A stretch of 12,162 bases of DNA, from assembly GCA_002071245.1 (NCBI GenBank), contig MWEV01000279.1, forward strand, positions 1 through 12,162, given 5' to 3'. How positions within the stretch are numbered: the stretch's first letter is position 1; every line of letters begins with the position of its first letter. Below are positions 1 to 7,476 of this stretch, piece after piece. The notes below the pieces were generated by a model. That model was not told where the DNA came from. It did not search any database and was given only the letters and a program-made list of their open reading frames with translations. This DNA is from Deltaproteobacteria bacterium ADurb.Bin026 (lineage in GTDB: Bacteria; Desulfobacterota; Syntrophorhabdia; Syntrophorhabdales; Syntrophorhabdaceae). Made by a program: the position numbers and the translations under genes.

Positions 1-1217
1 TCTTTTTCTTTTGTCAATCGCTCAATGGCGGAAATGGTATTTTTTATATCCGTTATGGTGCTCATTGTTACAAACAGCCTGTTTCTCTCCTCGTCAATAT
101 GCCTTTCATAGATACCTATGCTATTTTTTAATTCGCCCATGGTTTTGGCAAGTTGCTTGAATTTCTCGTCACCGACCTTCAGCAGATCCTCGAGTTTTTC
201 CTTTTCGTCCCTTGCTTTTCCAATCTCTTCGATAATCCTTTTTATGTTTGACCCGATCCCCGCCTCTTTTCTGAGCAAATCGACCGTTTCCTTTTGTAGC
301 CTTTCGTTGTCTTTATTGAGATAGTCAATTTCAAGGAGTTTGCTCTCCATGTCCTTTTCTTTGCCCTTTATATCGACTTCGAGTTTCCTTAAGGTTCCCT
401 CTGCGAGTGAAAACTCTTTTTCTTTTGCTCCAAGTTCTAATTTTAGGGCAACGACTTCTTCTTCCTTTATTGTGAACTCTTTTTCAAGAATAGACTGCCT
501 GTCCTGTGACTTTTGCATCCTTTTTGTTAATCTTATATAGCCGTCAGTGAGTATCCAGGATTCGACCTGTGCGCTTTTTTCAACGAGCGCTTTGTAATCT
601 TTCCACCTTTTCCATTCAACCGATGCCTTTTCGAGGGAACTGACTACCTCGCCGTGGATGTCTTCCGCCCTTTCCAGGTTAACCCTAACTTCCTCAAGTC
701 TTGATATCGCCTCCCTCTTTTTTTCTTCGAAACGCGTAATACCGCTTACCTCTTCTATCACCACCCTTCTTTCGTGCGGGTTCATCTGGATAAAATGTTC
801 AATCTTTCCCTGCTCAACTATTGCATATGAATTTAGACCGATACCTGTGCCAAGCAGAAAATCCTGAATGTCCTTGAGCCTTACCTGTTTGCCGTTCAAT
901 GAGTATTCATTTACACCATCTCTGTAAATCCTTCTTTTTATGGTATATTCTTTGTCCATATCTTCCAGTTCGACGCTTACTTCTGCAATGTTGACCGGGC
1001 GCCTGCCATTGCTGCCGTGGAATATGACATCCCCCATGTCCTTGACCCTTAAAGACTTTGTCCCTCTTTCACCAAGGGCCCATACGATAGCGTCAACAAT
1101 GTTGCTTTTTCCACAACCGTTCGGCCCAACAATTGATGTAATGCCCTCGTTGAGGTGAAAAACCGTTCTATTTAAAAAGGATTTAAACCCAAAAAGCTCG
1201 AGTCTTTTGAATTTCAT
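1..1217 (-). CDS. smc: Chromosome segregation ATPase SMC, N-terminal part (cut by window edge)
   Basis: The frame is open from an ATG at 1217 to the left edge, giving about 405 residues, roughly the first third of a typical SMC (near 1,150-1,200 aa). The start reads MKFKRLELFGFKSF, the usual SMC opening. The Walker A motif GPNGCGKS lies at about residues 31-38, and the Q-loop region LLGTGIGLNSYAIVEQG follows. After about residue 170 the sequence becomes a charged heptad-rich coiled coil (many E, K, L, R). SMC proteins dimerise and organise and segregate chromosomes together with ScpA/ScpB. The hinge and the C-terminal ABC signature and Walker B half lie outside the window. No good Shine-Dalgarno precedes the ATG. 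The start region is duplicated (1206-1245), so an identical ATGAAATTCAAA also occurs at 1237, but that copy runs into a stop after seven codons. The 1217 start is therefore the only one that opens smc. It is divergent from the carD-type gene. Identification is firm. Confidence 0.95.
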   Translation of the reverse strand, partial: MKFKRLELFGFKSFLNRTVFHLNEGITSIVGPNGCGKSNIVDAIVWALGERGTKSLRVKDMGDVIFHGSNGRRPVNIAEVSVELEDMDKEYTIKRRIYRDGVNEYSLNGKQVRLKDIQDFLLGTGIGLNSYAIVEQGKIEHFIQMNPHERRVVIEEVSGITRFEEKKREAISRLEEVRVNLERAEDIHGEVVSSLEKASVEWKRWKDYKALVEKSAQVESWILTDGYIRLTKRMQKSQDRQSILEKEFTIKEEEVVALKLELGAKEKEFSLAEGTLRKLEVDIKGKEKDMESKLLEIDYLNKDNERLQKETVDLLRKEAGIGSNIKRIIEEIGKARDEKEKLEDLLKVGDEKFKQLAKTMGELKNSIGIYERHIDEERNRLFVTMSTITDIKNTISAIERLTKEK

Positions 1218-1245
1218 GTCTTATATTTGAATTTCATGTCTTATA
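1206..1245. repeat. Perfect 20-bp tandem duplication over the smc start codon
   Basis: Positions 1206-1225 and 1226-1245 are identical 20-mers (plus strand begins tttgaatttcatgtc). Each copy carries the complement of ATGAAATTCAAA, so the duplication doubles the smc initiation region. The outer copy (ATG at 1237) encodes MKFKYKT and stops at a TGA (1216-1214) that overlaps the smc ATG as ATGA. The repeat is seen directly. Any effect on expression is inference. Confidence 0.9.
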
Positions 1246-1364
1246 TATGATTGCCTGTTTTGTATGGATTCTTTTTAACCGCTTCTTGCAACCCGCGTCA
1301 AGCCGTGCTAATGCCCGAAAACCATATAGCATTTTTTTGTAAAAGAAATTCCCCAAATTGATTG

Positions 1365-1393
1365 ATTATAATGAAAAATTATGCCTTCATCAA
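1365..1393 (-). promoter_or_regulatory. Putative sigma-70 promoter for smc
   Basis: On the minus strand TTGATG (1393-1388) is followed after 17 bp by a consensus TATAAT (1370-1365). Transcription would start near 1358 and give a leader of about 140 nt before smc. Spacing and -10 are ideal and the -35 matches 4 of 6. No better promoter was found nearer to the gene. Confidence 0.5.
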
Positions 1394-1439
1394 TCAAATA
1401 ATCTCGCATTTATAAATACTTACTGAAAACAAATACTTA

Positions 1440-1468
1440 TTTAAATAATTCTGCAAATATGGTACAAT
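1440..1468 (+). promoter_or_regulatory. Putative extended -10 promoter for the carD-type gene
   Basis: TGGTACAAT at 1460-1468 is an extended -10 element (TGn followed by TACAAT, 5 of 6). A weak -35 (TTTAAA, 1440-1445) lies 17 bp upstream. Transcription would start near 1475, about 35 nt before the ATG. The ribosome binding site GGAGG (1503-1507) follows. Confidence 0.5.
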
Positions 1469-1511
1469 AATGAAATAAAAAGGAAAGTAACGCAACATAA
1501 ATGGAGGGAGC

Positions 1512-2006
1512 ATGTTTAAGGTTGGCAAGGTGGCTGTATATCCAGGCCATGGTGTTGGCAAAATAGAATCCATAGAAGAAAAGGAGTTTTCAGGCACAAA
1601 ACAATCTTTTTATATCATGAGAATACTTGACACAGACATGACGATAATGGTTCCGGTAGACGGAACCAGCTCCGCCGGCCTAAGATGCGTGATTGATTCC
1701 AATGAGGTAAACAAGGTATATGAGATATTAAAAGACAGAAACGTGGTGCACGACAATGCGCCCTGGAATAGACGTTATAAGGAATACATGGAGAAAATCA
1801 AGAGCGGTTCCATCTTTGAGGTAGCAATGGTACTTCGTGAACTATACAGCCTCAAGGTATGGAAAGAACTTTCCTTCGGGGAAAAGAAGATGTTTGAAAT
1901 TGCAAGAAACCTTATTAAAAAAGAGCTGTCTATTGCCCTAAACAAACAGGAAGGGGAAATCGAAGGAGAAATAGAGGGTATCTTTTCTAAAAACTACAAG
2001 GATTAG
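1512..2006 (+). CDS. carD: CarD/CdnL-family RNA polymerase-binding transcription regulator
   Basis: The 164-residue protein begins MFKVGKVAVYPGHGVGKIE, the characteristic opening of the CarD_CdnL_TRCF family. Residues 1-60 form the Tudor-like RNA polymerase interaction domain. The rest is a helical, charged DNA-binding domain containing the conserved WNRRYKEYMEKI segment (about residues 89-100). Length is typical of stand-alone CarD. Family members bind the RNAP beta subunit and stabilise the open promoter complex, often at rRNA and housekeeping promoters. The start is supported by GGAGG at 1503-1507. The tail has a short acidic repeat (GEIEGEIEG) of no known meaning. The PIN-TRAM gene follows after 5 bp, a pairing familiar from Firmicutes and Deltaproteobacteria. 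The gene name is used in the family sense; the specific target promoters are unknown. Confidence 0.93.
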   Translation: MFKVGKVAVYPGHGVGKIESIEEKEFSGTKQSFYIMRILDTDMTIMVPVDGTSSAGLRCVIDSNEVNKVYEILKDRNVVHDNAPWNRRYKEYMEKIKSGSIFEVAMVLRELYSLKVWKELSFGEKKMFEIARNLIKKELSIALNKQEGEIEGEIEGIFSKNYKD

Positions 2007-2011
2007 TTTTT

Positions 2012-3058
2012 GTGGAAATAATTATTCAATTGCTTTTGGTTGTTGTTACAACAGTGTCCAGCCATTTTATTGTAAAGGAGATTTTTGGAAGCAACCTGTT
2101 GGGCTTGATAGGGGCTATGTGTGGCCTTGTGTTGGGCTATGTCATCATTAAAGCTGAAGAGAAACTCAAGGATATACCGCTTAAGACCATAATTGGAAGC
2201 ATGACGGGTCTTGTCATAAGCCTCGTTGTTGCAAATCTTTTTATTTCAAGACTATTGTTGACCATCATAAAAGACATACCAATTACACTGCCTATTTATG
2301 TACTCATCTATTTTGTTTTGGGATATATGGGGTTCAGGATAGGGGCTAAGAAAACCCAAACCCTTGACCTGTCCAAGCTACCCCTGTTTGAAAAGATGGA
2401 CGAGAACGAGAATGCAAAGATTGTTGATACAAGTGCAATCATTGACGGAAGAATAGCCGATGCGTGTGAGACAGGTTTTGTTGAGGGTACATTTATTATA
2501 CCGCAATTTGTTCTATATGAAATACAGCACATTGCCGACAACCAGGACCCTGCCAAACGCATAAGGGGCAGAAGGGGTCTTGACGTGCTTCACAGGTTGC
2601 AAAAACAGACCTTTGTTAAAATAAAGATAGTGGACTACGATTTCCCAAAGCTGAAAGACGTTGATACCAAGCTTATTGCCCTCGCAAAAAAACTAAACGG
2701 AAAGATCCTCACAAACGATTACAACCTTAACAAGGTCGCAGAACTTCAGGGTGTTGAGGTTTTAAACGTGAACCAACTGGCAACCTCTTTGAGGCCGGCC
2801 ATACTTCCTGGCGAACAGATGAACACACGAATTATGAAAGAAGGCAAAGAACATGGTCAGGGCATCGGATATCTCGAGGACGGAACCATGATTGTTGTGG
2901 ATGATGCAAAAAAACTCCTTGGCAAAAACGTAGATGTCATTGTAACGAGTGTGTTGCAAACAACATCCGGACGAATGATATTTGCCAAAATAAAAGAACA
3001 GGCCGAAGGGGAGTATTATTCTCCTGATGAATACAAAAACGAGGAACAGGTGAGATAA
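2012..3058 (+). CDS. Membrane-anchored PIN-TRAM domain protein (YacL-like)
   Basis: The 348-residue protein uses a GTG start, with AAGGA about 10 bases upstream inside the end of the carD-type gene. Residues 1-112 hold about four hydrophobic membrane segments (roughly 3-20, 28-47, 59-80, 91-112). A PIN nuclease domain occupies about 134-255, with the acidic positions expected of an active PIN fold: D139 and D145 (VDTSAIIDGR), E170, D218 and D236 (LTNDYN). A TRAM domain, predicted to bind RNA, occupies about 268-328. The architecture matches Bacillus YacL and its relatives, which are generally found upstream of ispD. The family is presumed to be a ribonuclease at the inner membrane, but its substrate is not known. 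There is only a 2-bp gap before ispD, so co-translation is likely. Confidence 0.9.
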   Translation: MEIIIQLLLVVVTTVSSHFIVKEIFGSNLLGLIGAMCGLVLGYVIIKAEEKLKDIPLKTIIGSMTGLVISLVVANLFISRLLLTIIKDIPITLPIYVLIYFVLGYMGFRIGAKKTQTLDLSKLPLFEKMDENENAKIVDTSAIIDGRIADACETGFVEGTFIIPQFVLYEIQHIADNQDPAKRIRGRRGLDVLHRLQKQTFVKIKIVDYDFPKLKDVDTKLIALAKKLNGKILTNDYNLNKVAELQGVEVLNVNQLATSLRPAILPGEQMNTRIMKEGKEHGQGIGYLEDGTMIVVDDAKKLLGKNVDVIVTSVLQTTSGRMIFAKIKEQAEGEYYSPDEYKNEEQVR

Positions 3059-3060
3059 TT

Positions 3061-3759
3061 ATGAGAACACTTGCAATTGTGCTGGCTGGCGGTGCCGGTA
3101 AACGAATGGGTACTGCCACTAATAAACAGTTTCTCCTCCTGGAAAATATGCCCATCATTGTGCGTACGCTTCAGATCTTTGAAGAATGCAGACCAGTCGA
3201 TGGGGTCTATCTTGTTGTGAATCAAAAGGACCTTCCGGTGATGCAGGAAGAAATACTCGAAACATACAAATTCAACAAGGTATTGAAGCTCGTTATAGGT
3301 GGGCGGCTAAGACAAGACTCGGTAAGAAACGGGCTCGAGGCCATTGAAAATCCATGCGATATAGTGATCATCCACGATGGGGCGCGACCTTTTGTGTTGC
3401 CTTCATTTGTCGAAAAGGGCATCTTTTTGATGGAGATGTTTGATGCGGTAATTCCTGCCCTTCCTGTCAGGGATACTATAAAAACAGTATCCAAAGAAGG
3501 ATTTGTGATGAAGACACTCGAGAGGGATTCTTTATGGAGTATCCAAACGCCGCAGACATTCAAATATGAACTGATCTTGAAGGCATACAGGGACGGCATG
3601 AACAAGAAGCTTTACGGTTTTGATGACGCAACCTTTCTTGAACATATGGGAAAGAAGGTAAAGGTTATTGAAGGTTCACCATACAACATAAAAATAACAA
3701 CGCCCGAGGATCTGATTATAGCGAAGGGTATGCTCTCCCAGTTGAGGGGTAGCGACTGA
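3061..3759 (+). CDS. ispD: 2-C-methyl-D-erythritol 4-phosphate cytidylyltransferase
   Basis: IspD transfers CMP from CTP to 2-C-methyl-D-erythritol 4-phosphate, the third step of the cytosolic MEP pathway to isopentenyl diphosphate. The 232 residues match the usual length. Visible motifs are the nucleotide-binding loop LAGGAGKRMG (8-17) with K22, GGRLRQDSVRNGL (80-92), DGARPF (106-111), R155, TPQTF (163-167), DDATFLE (188-194) and K211. AGGTGA lies about 7 bases before the ATG and overlaps the end of the PIN-TRAM gene. ispF follows in the same reading frame after 78 bp, separated by the ispD TGA and a second in-frame TGA at 3781. The two are therefore separate proteins here and not the IspDF fusion seen in some bacteria. 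Confidence 0.96.
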   Translation: MRTLAIVLAGGAGKRMGTATNKQFLLLENMPIIVRTLQIFEECRPVDGVYLVVNQKDLPVMQEEILETYKFNKVLKLVIGGRLRQDSVRNGLEAIENPCDIVIIHDGARPFVLPSFVEKGIFLMEMFDAVIPALPVRDTIKTVSKEGFVMKTLERDSLWSIQTPQTFKYELILKAYRDGMNKKLYGFDDATFLEHMGKKVKVIEGSPYNIKITTPEDLIIAKGMLSQLRGSD

Positions 3760-3822
3760 TATTTTTTAGTCGGGATGGTTTGAGGCCTTTTTTGTATTTC
3801 TTTTTCGACATTTAGAGGCGAA

Positions 3823-3830
3823 GAGGGTGA
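3823..3830 (+). promoter_or_regulatory. Ribosome binding site fixing the TTG start of ispF
   Basis: GAGGGTGA differs at one base from GGAGGTGA and stands 7 bases before the TTG at 3838. No ATG or GTG start exists in frame between this site and the upstream stop at 3781. Confidence 0.7.
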
Positions 3831-3837
3831 GTTTTCT

Positions 3838-4356
3838 TTGAGAGTTGGGATCGGATTCGATGTGCATCGCCTGGTTGATGGCAGAAGGCTTTTTCTTGGG
3901 GGTATTGAAATCCCTTTTAGTAAAGGCCTTCTCGGTCATTCCGACGGTGATGTACTTATACACGCGGTAAGCGATGCCCTTCTTGGGGCCATTTCTGAAA
4001 GTGACATAGGCCATTTTTTTCCAGATTCTGATCGGGGTATCAAGGGAATAAAGAGCGAGAACATATTGTCCTTTGTTGGTAGGTTGTTGAAAGATAAAGG
4101 CTTTAAGATAGAAAACATCGATGCGGTTGTTATTGCGGAAAAGCCGAAGATTCTTCCTTACAGACAACAAATGATAGAAAGCATGTCGAGAATCCTTCAA
4201 ATAGATGCTACACGGATAGGCTTAAAAGGAAAAACAACCGAAGGATTGGGGTTTACTGGACAGCAAGAGGGCATTGCCGCATATGCCGTGGCGTTGGTGG
4301 AAAAAGATATGGAACAATGGCAATCTGTGACCGGTGAATTAAACCTGCTTGCCTGA
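3838..4356 (+). CDS. ispF: 2-C-methyl-D-erythritol 2,4-cyclodiphosphate synthase
   Basis: IspF cyclises CDP-methylerythritol 2-phosphate with release of CMP, two steps after IspD. IspE, the enzyme between them, is not in this window. The 172-residue chain is slightly longer than the usual 157-160. The zinc ligands D8, H10 (GIGFDVHRL) and H42 are in the standard positions. The other motifs GHSDGDVL (33-40), DIGHFFPDSD (56-65) and the C-terminal TTEGLGFTGQQEGIAA are present. The start is a TTG at 3838: GAGGGTGA (3823-3830) is a good Shine-Dalgarno at 7 bases, the next residues are the canonical RVGIGFDVH, and a stop lies upstream in frame at 3781 with no ATG or GTG between. The gap to ispD is T-rich but holds no clear terminator. 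Confidence 0.96.
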   Translation: MRVGIGFDVHRLVDGRRLFLGGIEIPFSKGLLGHSDGDVLIHAVSDALLGAISESDIGHFFPDSDRGIKGIKSENILSFVGRLLKDKGFKIENIDAVVIAEKPKILPYRQQMIESMSRILQIDATRIGLKGKTTEGLGFTGQQEGIAAYAVALVEKDMEQWQSVTGELNLLA

Positions 4357-4405
4357 TTCAAAAACATAAAATGCGGTTAAAACGATAATCTCAAAAACAA
4401 TACAA

Positions 4406-5878
4406 ATGCCCATGAACAATATCATATCCTATATAAAAGACGTTTTCAGAAGTCTTTCCTTGAAGACACAGCTTCTATTAATCTTGCTTTTCTTGCTTGT
4501 TATCTCGATAAGTTCTTTGATAATCATCTATTCAAGGACTGAGAATTTAGTGATCGAGAAGGTGACAGAAAACATAGACGACATAACAAAGGCTATCCAG
4601 ATAAGTGTAGAAGAGCTCACATACCAGGGTAGCAGCACGGAAAGACTGAAAAGCTATGTAGATATGTTGAACAAAAAGGGTATCAAAGAGATATCAATTT
4701 TAAGCGATAGTTCGGAGGTTATAGCGAGCTCTGACCCTAAGAAAATAGGGACAAAGGAAAAGATAAGCGAAAAAAGGGTTACAAGAAAAAAGGACTTGAT
4801 GATAACCGCTCGCCTCGGAGAAGAAAGTAAAAAGGAAGCCCAGCGTCTTTATAATGTTATAATGCCGGTATCGATACAAGGACAGAACATAGGGTATATC
4901 CATATTAATATGGTTTTGGATGATTACAAGCTTCTTCAAGAAAAAAACCATATGAAGAGGATTTTGAGCACATTGTTTGCCTTTAGTATTGGCATTATAT
5001 TCAGTCTGTTGATCGCAGAAAAGTACTCTGAGCCTATCAAGAATATTGCGAAGGCGAGCAAGAGGATTGCAGAAGGCGAACTTGTAAAGATAAGAGACAA
5101 GGGACACAGAAAGGATGAAATAGGTGTGCTGATAAGAAGCTTCAATGAGATGGTGGACAAACTCAGCGAGAGAAAGGAACTGGAAGAGAAGCTCAAAAAA
5201 ACCGAACAGCTCTCCATGATAGGACAGCTATCCTCTGGTATAGCACACGAAATAAGAAATCCGCTTAACTTTTTATCTTTGTCTGTCGGCCACATTAAAG
5301 AGAGAATATACGAGGAGAACATTGAAGACAAGGATGAGCTTGTTAAGCTGCTTAACGATGTAACAAAAGAGATATACAGGATAAATGAACTGATCCATAA
5401 TTTTCTTTTTCTTGGTAAACCAATTGTGCTACGCAAGGATTTTGTCGAGCCGGAAGCCCTGATAAACGAGGCATTATACACCCTGAAGGACAAGATAAGG
5501 GAGGGAATAGAGGTAAAGACCGTCTATAATCAAAACTGCAAACAGATATACTGTGACCGAGAATACATGAGGCTATGTCTTATCAATCTGATTCTCAATG
5601 CAATCCAGGCCATTGAGGACAATGGCGAGGTGCGAGTTGAATGCGATACCGAAAACGGTTATTCGTACGTATCTGTCCATGATAATGGTGCTGGTATCGG
5701 TCCCGACGAACTTGATAAAATATTTGAGCCGTATTATTCTACAAAAAAACTTGGAATTGGATTGGGCTTAAGCGTAACTAAGCGGTTTGTGGAGGAACAC
5801 GGCGGAACGATAACAATTACAAGCGCGGTCGGCAAAGGGACAACCATTACAATAAAGGTACCACACCATGAAGTTTAA
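4406..5878 (+). CDS. Membrane sensor histidine kinase (NtrB/ZraS-like)
   Basis: The 490-residue protein has a first membrane helix at about 21-42, an extracytoplasmic sensor domain at about 43-183, and a second helix at about 186-204. A HAMP linker follows at about 205-257, then a short coiled coil. The dimerisation/phosphoacceptor domain contains GIAHEIRNPLNF with H281. The HATPase domain shows the N box NLILNAIQA (394-402), G1 DNGAGI (426-431), F box FEPYYSTK (440-447) and G2 GIGLGLS (450-456). All catalytic boxes are intact. There is no PAS domain. The sensor resembles a Cache/PDC-type domain in general pattern only, so its ligand is unknown. Two ATGs (4406, 4412) are possible starts and neither has a clear Shine-Dalgarno. 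It lies 49 bp after ispF and overlaps the response regulator by 11 bp, which supports their pairing. Confidence 0.9.
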   Translation: MPMNNIISYIKDVFRSLSLKTQLLLILLFLLVISISSLIIIYSRTENLVIEKVTENIDDITKAIQISVEELTYQGSSTERLKSYVDMLNKKGIKEISILSDSSEVIASSDPKKIGTKEKISEKRVTRKKDLMITARLGEESKKEAQRLYNVIMPVSIQGQNIGYIHINMVLDDYKLLQEKNHMKRILSTLFAFSIGIIFSLLIAEKYSEPIKNIAKASKRIAEGELVKIRDKGHRKDEIGVLIRSFNEMVDKLSERKELEEKLKKTEQLSMIGQLSSGIAHEIRNPLNFLSLSVGHIKERIYEENIEDKDELVKLLNDVTKEIYRINELIHNFLFLGKPIVLRKDFVEPEALINEALYTLKDKIREGIEVKTVYNQNCKQIYCDREYMRLCLINLILNAIQAIEDNGEVRVECDTENGYSYVSVHDNGAGIGPDELDKIFEPYYSTKKLGIGLGLSVTKRFVEEHGGTITITSAVGKGTTITIKVPHHEV

Positions 5879-7256
5879 TACAGGCACTATTCTGTTGGTA
5901 GAAGACGACAATCACCAAAGAGGCATTATCAAGACAATTCTAACAAAGGAGGGTTTTTTTGTAGAGGATGTAGACTGTGGTAAAAAGGCCATAGAACAGA
6001 TTAAGGCCAGCTCTTTTGATTTGGTTGTAACAGATCTGAGGCTACCCGATATTGATGGCACGGAGGTTATAAAGGAGGTCAAAAGGCTCGACATGGCGTG
6101 CCATGTAATAATTATTACAGCATTCGGTTCAATCCCTTCAGCGATAGAGGCTACAAAGCTTGGCGCCTTCTATTACCTTGAAAAGCCTTTCGAGAAGGAC
6201 CAGTTGCTCATCATAATAAACAATGCGATGAACCAGGTAAGGCTTCTGAAAGACAACATCATGCTCCAGGATCAACTCCATGAGAAGTTCAGTCTCGATA
6301 ATGTTGTGGGTGTACACGGGAGAATGGAGGAGCTTTATAAAATCGTTAAAAAGGTTGCACCGACAAATTCTACGGTTCTTATATATGGAGAAAGCGGTAC
6401 AGGCAAGGAGCTCTTTGCAAAAAGCATCCACTATAACAGTCCAAGGAGAAACAAACCCTTTTTTGCAATCAATTGTGCAGCGATACCCGAAACGTTGCTT
6501 GAAAGCGAACTGTTTGGGTATGAGAAGGGTGCATTTACCGGTGCCATGACCCGCCATGCGGGTTTATTTGAACAGGCAAACGGGAGCAGCCTTTTTCTGG
6601 ATGAAATAGGAGATTTAACACTGAGCACACAGGCAAAACTGTTAAGGGCTATCCAGGAGAGGGAGATTCGCAGGATAGGCGGTTCCGAAAACATAAGGCT
6701 TGATGTGAGGATTATTGCGGCAACGAATAAAAAACTGGAAGAAGAAATAGCGAAGGGCGCCTTTCGTGAAGACCTTTATTACAGGCTAAACGTCATAGCC
6801 TTTTCAGTCCCACCGTTAAGGGAAAGAGTGGCTGATATTCCGCTACTTGTAGAGCACTTTTTAAGCAGGCTGAATGAAGTCCATAGCAGGAAAAAGACCA
6901 TCTCAAACGAGGCACTTCAGATTCTCATGAAATACCGATGGCCAGGGAATGTAAGACAGCTCGAATCTGTTATGGAAAGGGCATATATTATGTGCGAAGA
7001 TGATGTTGTTAGTGCGGACTATATGCCAGAAGAGGTAAAGCAGGAAAAGGCAAAGAACCTATCGAGTAATTTCGAAATACCCGACGAAGGTTTAAGTCTT
7101 GAGGAAATCGAGCGTGAATTGATTAAAAAGGCCTTGATGAAGGCCGAAGGGAAGATTTCACATGCTGCAAAATATCTCAATATGTCATACGATAAACTGT
7201 GGTTTAAGGTCAAGAAGTTAAGGGAAAAAGGCGATCCCCTCGACTTTACCAAATAA
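5868..7256 (+). CDS. Sigma-54-dependent NtrC-family response regulator
   Basis: The 462-residue protein has three domains. The receiver (about 5-122) has acidic pocket E12-D13-D14, phosphoacceptor D56, T84 and K106. The AAA+ sigma-54 activation domain (about 143-375) has Walker A GESGTGKE (174-181), the sigma-54 contact loop GAFTGA (221-226), Walker B SLFLDEIG (241-248) and the RWPGNVRQL motif (357-365). A Fis-type helix-turn-helix lies at about 412-450. All elements needed for ATP-driven open-complex formation with sigma-54 are present. The ATG overlaps the last codons of the kinase gene by 11 bp, so the two are translationally coupled and form one phosphorelay. No -24/-12 type promoter (GG-N10-GC with TGGCAC and TTGC) was recognised in the spacers of this window, so target genes are probably elsewhere. 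The protein ends in a 37-bp convergent gap. Confidence 0.94.
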   Translation: MKFNTGTILLVEDDNHQRGIIKTILTKEGFFVEDVDCGKKAIEQIKASSFDLVVTDLRLPDIDGTEVIKEVKRLDMACHVIIITAFGSIPSAIEATKLGAFYYLEKPFEKDQLLIIINNAMNQVRLLKDNIMLQDQLHEKFSLDNVVGVHGRMEELYKIVKKVAPTNSTVLIYGESGTGKELFAKSIHYNSPRRNKPFFAINCAAIPETLLESELFGYEKGAFTGAMTRHAGLFEQANGSSLFLDEIGDLTLSTQAKLLRAIQEREIRRIGGSENIRLDVRIIAATNKKLEEEIAKGAFREDLYYRLNVIAFSVPPLRERVADIPLLVEHFLSRLNEVHSRKKTISNEALQILMKYRWPGNVRQLESVMERAYIMCEDDVVSADYMPEEVKQEKAKNLSSNFEIPDEGLSLEEIERELIKKALMKAEGKISHAAKYLNMSYDKLWFKVKKLREKGDPLDFTK

Positions 7257-7293
7257 ATAAAACATGTCTTTTGTTCCAGAAGATAGAAAATAT
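7257..7293. other. Convergent gap between response regulator and zinc-ribbon gene
   Basis: The 37-bp spacer between two converging transcripts is A+T rich. I see no G+C-rich hairpin with a U-tract that would mark an intrinsic terminator on either strand. Confidence 0.4.
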
Positions 7294-7476
7294 TTACAAA
7301 AGTTTCTGAAAATTTATCTGTTTGAAGTTGAAGCTATATGCATCTTCATCGAGGAATTCCTCGTAGCTTACCTCTTTGGCGACCATGCTGCTACCACACT
7401 CAGGGCAGAATATATTCACTTTCTCTCCGGAAAGGAATAAAAAACCGCACATATTGCAAACATATTCATCAGGCAT
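7294..7476 (-). CDS. Small zinc-ribbon protein
   Basis: A 60-residue protein, if started at the ATG at 7476, begins MPDEYVCNMCG. It has two CxxC knuckles (C7/C10 and C24/C27, the second as CPECG) spaced like a rubredoxin-type zinc ribbon, followed by an acidic, aromatic tail with no further domain. The longer frame opening at 7512 is unlikely: the strong ribosome binding site AGGAGG (about 7494-7489) lies inside it. The site points to the GTG at 7482 (6 bases away) or the ATG at 7476 (12 bases away). The GTG would add two residues. The ATG overlaps the end of the small Cys-rich ORF by 8 bases, suggesting translational coupling. Zinc-ribbon proteins of this size are common in anaerobes and mostly uncharacterised; no function is assigned. 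Confidence 0.65.
   Translation of the reverse strand: MPDEYVCNMCGFLFLSGEKVNIFCPECGSSMVAKEVSYEEFLDEDAYSFNFKQINFQKLL

Larger units (their letters stand above)
1218..1511. other. Divergent intergenic region smc / carD
   Basis: This spacer of about 290 bp holds the outward-facing promoters of smc and the carD-type gene and the outer half of the 20-bp duplication. Most of it is very A+T rich. The stretch at about 1280-1320 is distinctly more G+C rich. On the minus strand a 32-codon frame (1332-1234, reading MLYGFRALARLDAGC at its start) crosses that stretch and ends in an ATGA overlap with the duplicated ATG at 1237. It has no Shine-Dalgarno, so I do not call it a gene. It could be a leader ORF or a fragment of a dispersed repeat. 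Confidence 0.5.

Noticed and set aside
118..1158. Four plus-strand ORFs of 66-72 aa across 118-1158
   Set aside because: They are the antisense of smc, rich in Ser and Phe because of the coiled-coil codons, and have no ribosome binding sites.
1367..1372. TATAAT on the plus strand as a carD promoter -10
   Set aside because: It has no -35 at a proper distance and lies 140 bp upstream. The extended -10 at 1460-1468 is better placed. The same bases serve the minus-strand promoter.
3760..3837. T-rich ispD-ispF gap as a terminator or IspDF fusion linker
   Set aside because: The T-runs lack a preceding stable hairpin. Two in-frame TGA codons separate the genes, so it is not a fusion broken by a single change.
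3766..4200. 144-aa minus-strand ORF
   Set aside because: It is antisense to ispF and the ispD-ispF gap and has no domain-like sequence. ispF on the plus strand is certain.
4700..5493. Minus-strand ORFs of 135 and 185 aa
   Set aside because: They are antisense shadows of the histidine kinase, low-complexity and Ser-rich.
6138..6694. Minus- and plus-strand ORFs of 87-139 aa within the response regulator
   Set aside because: They overlap the highly conserved AAA+ motifs in other frames.
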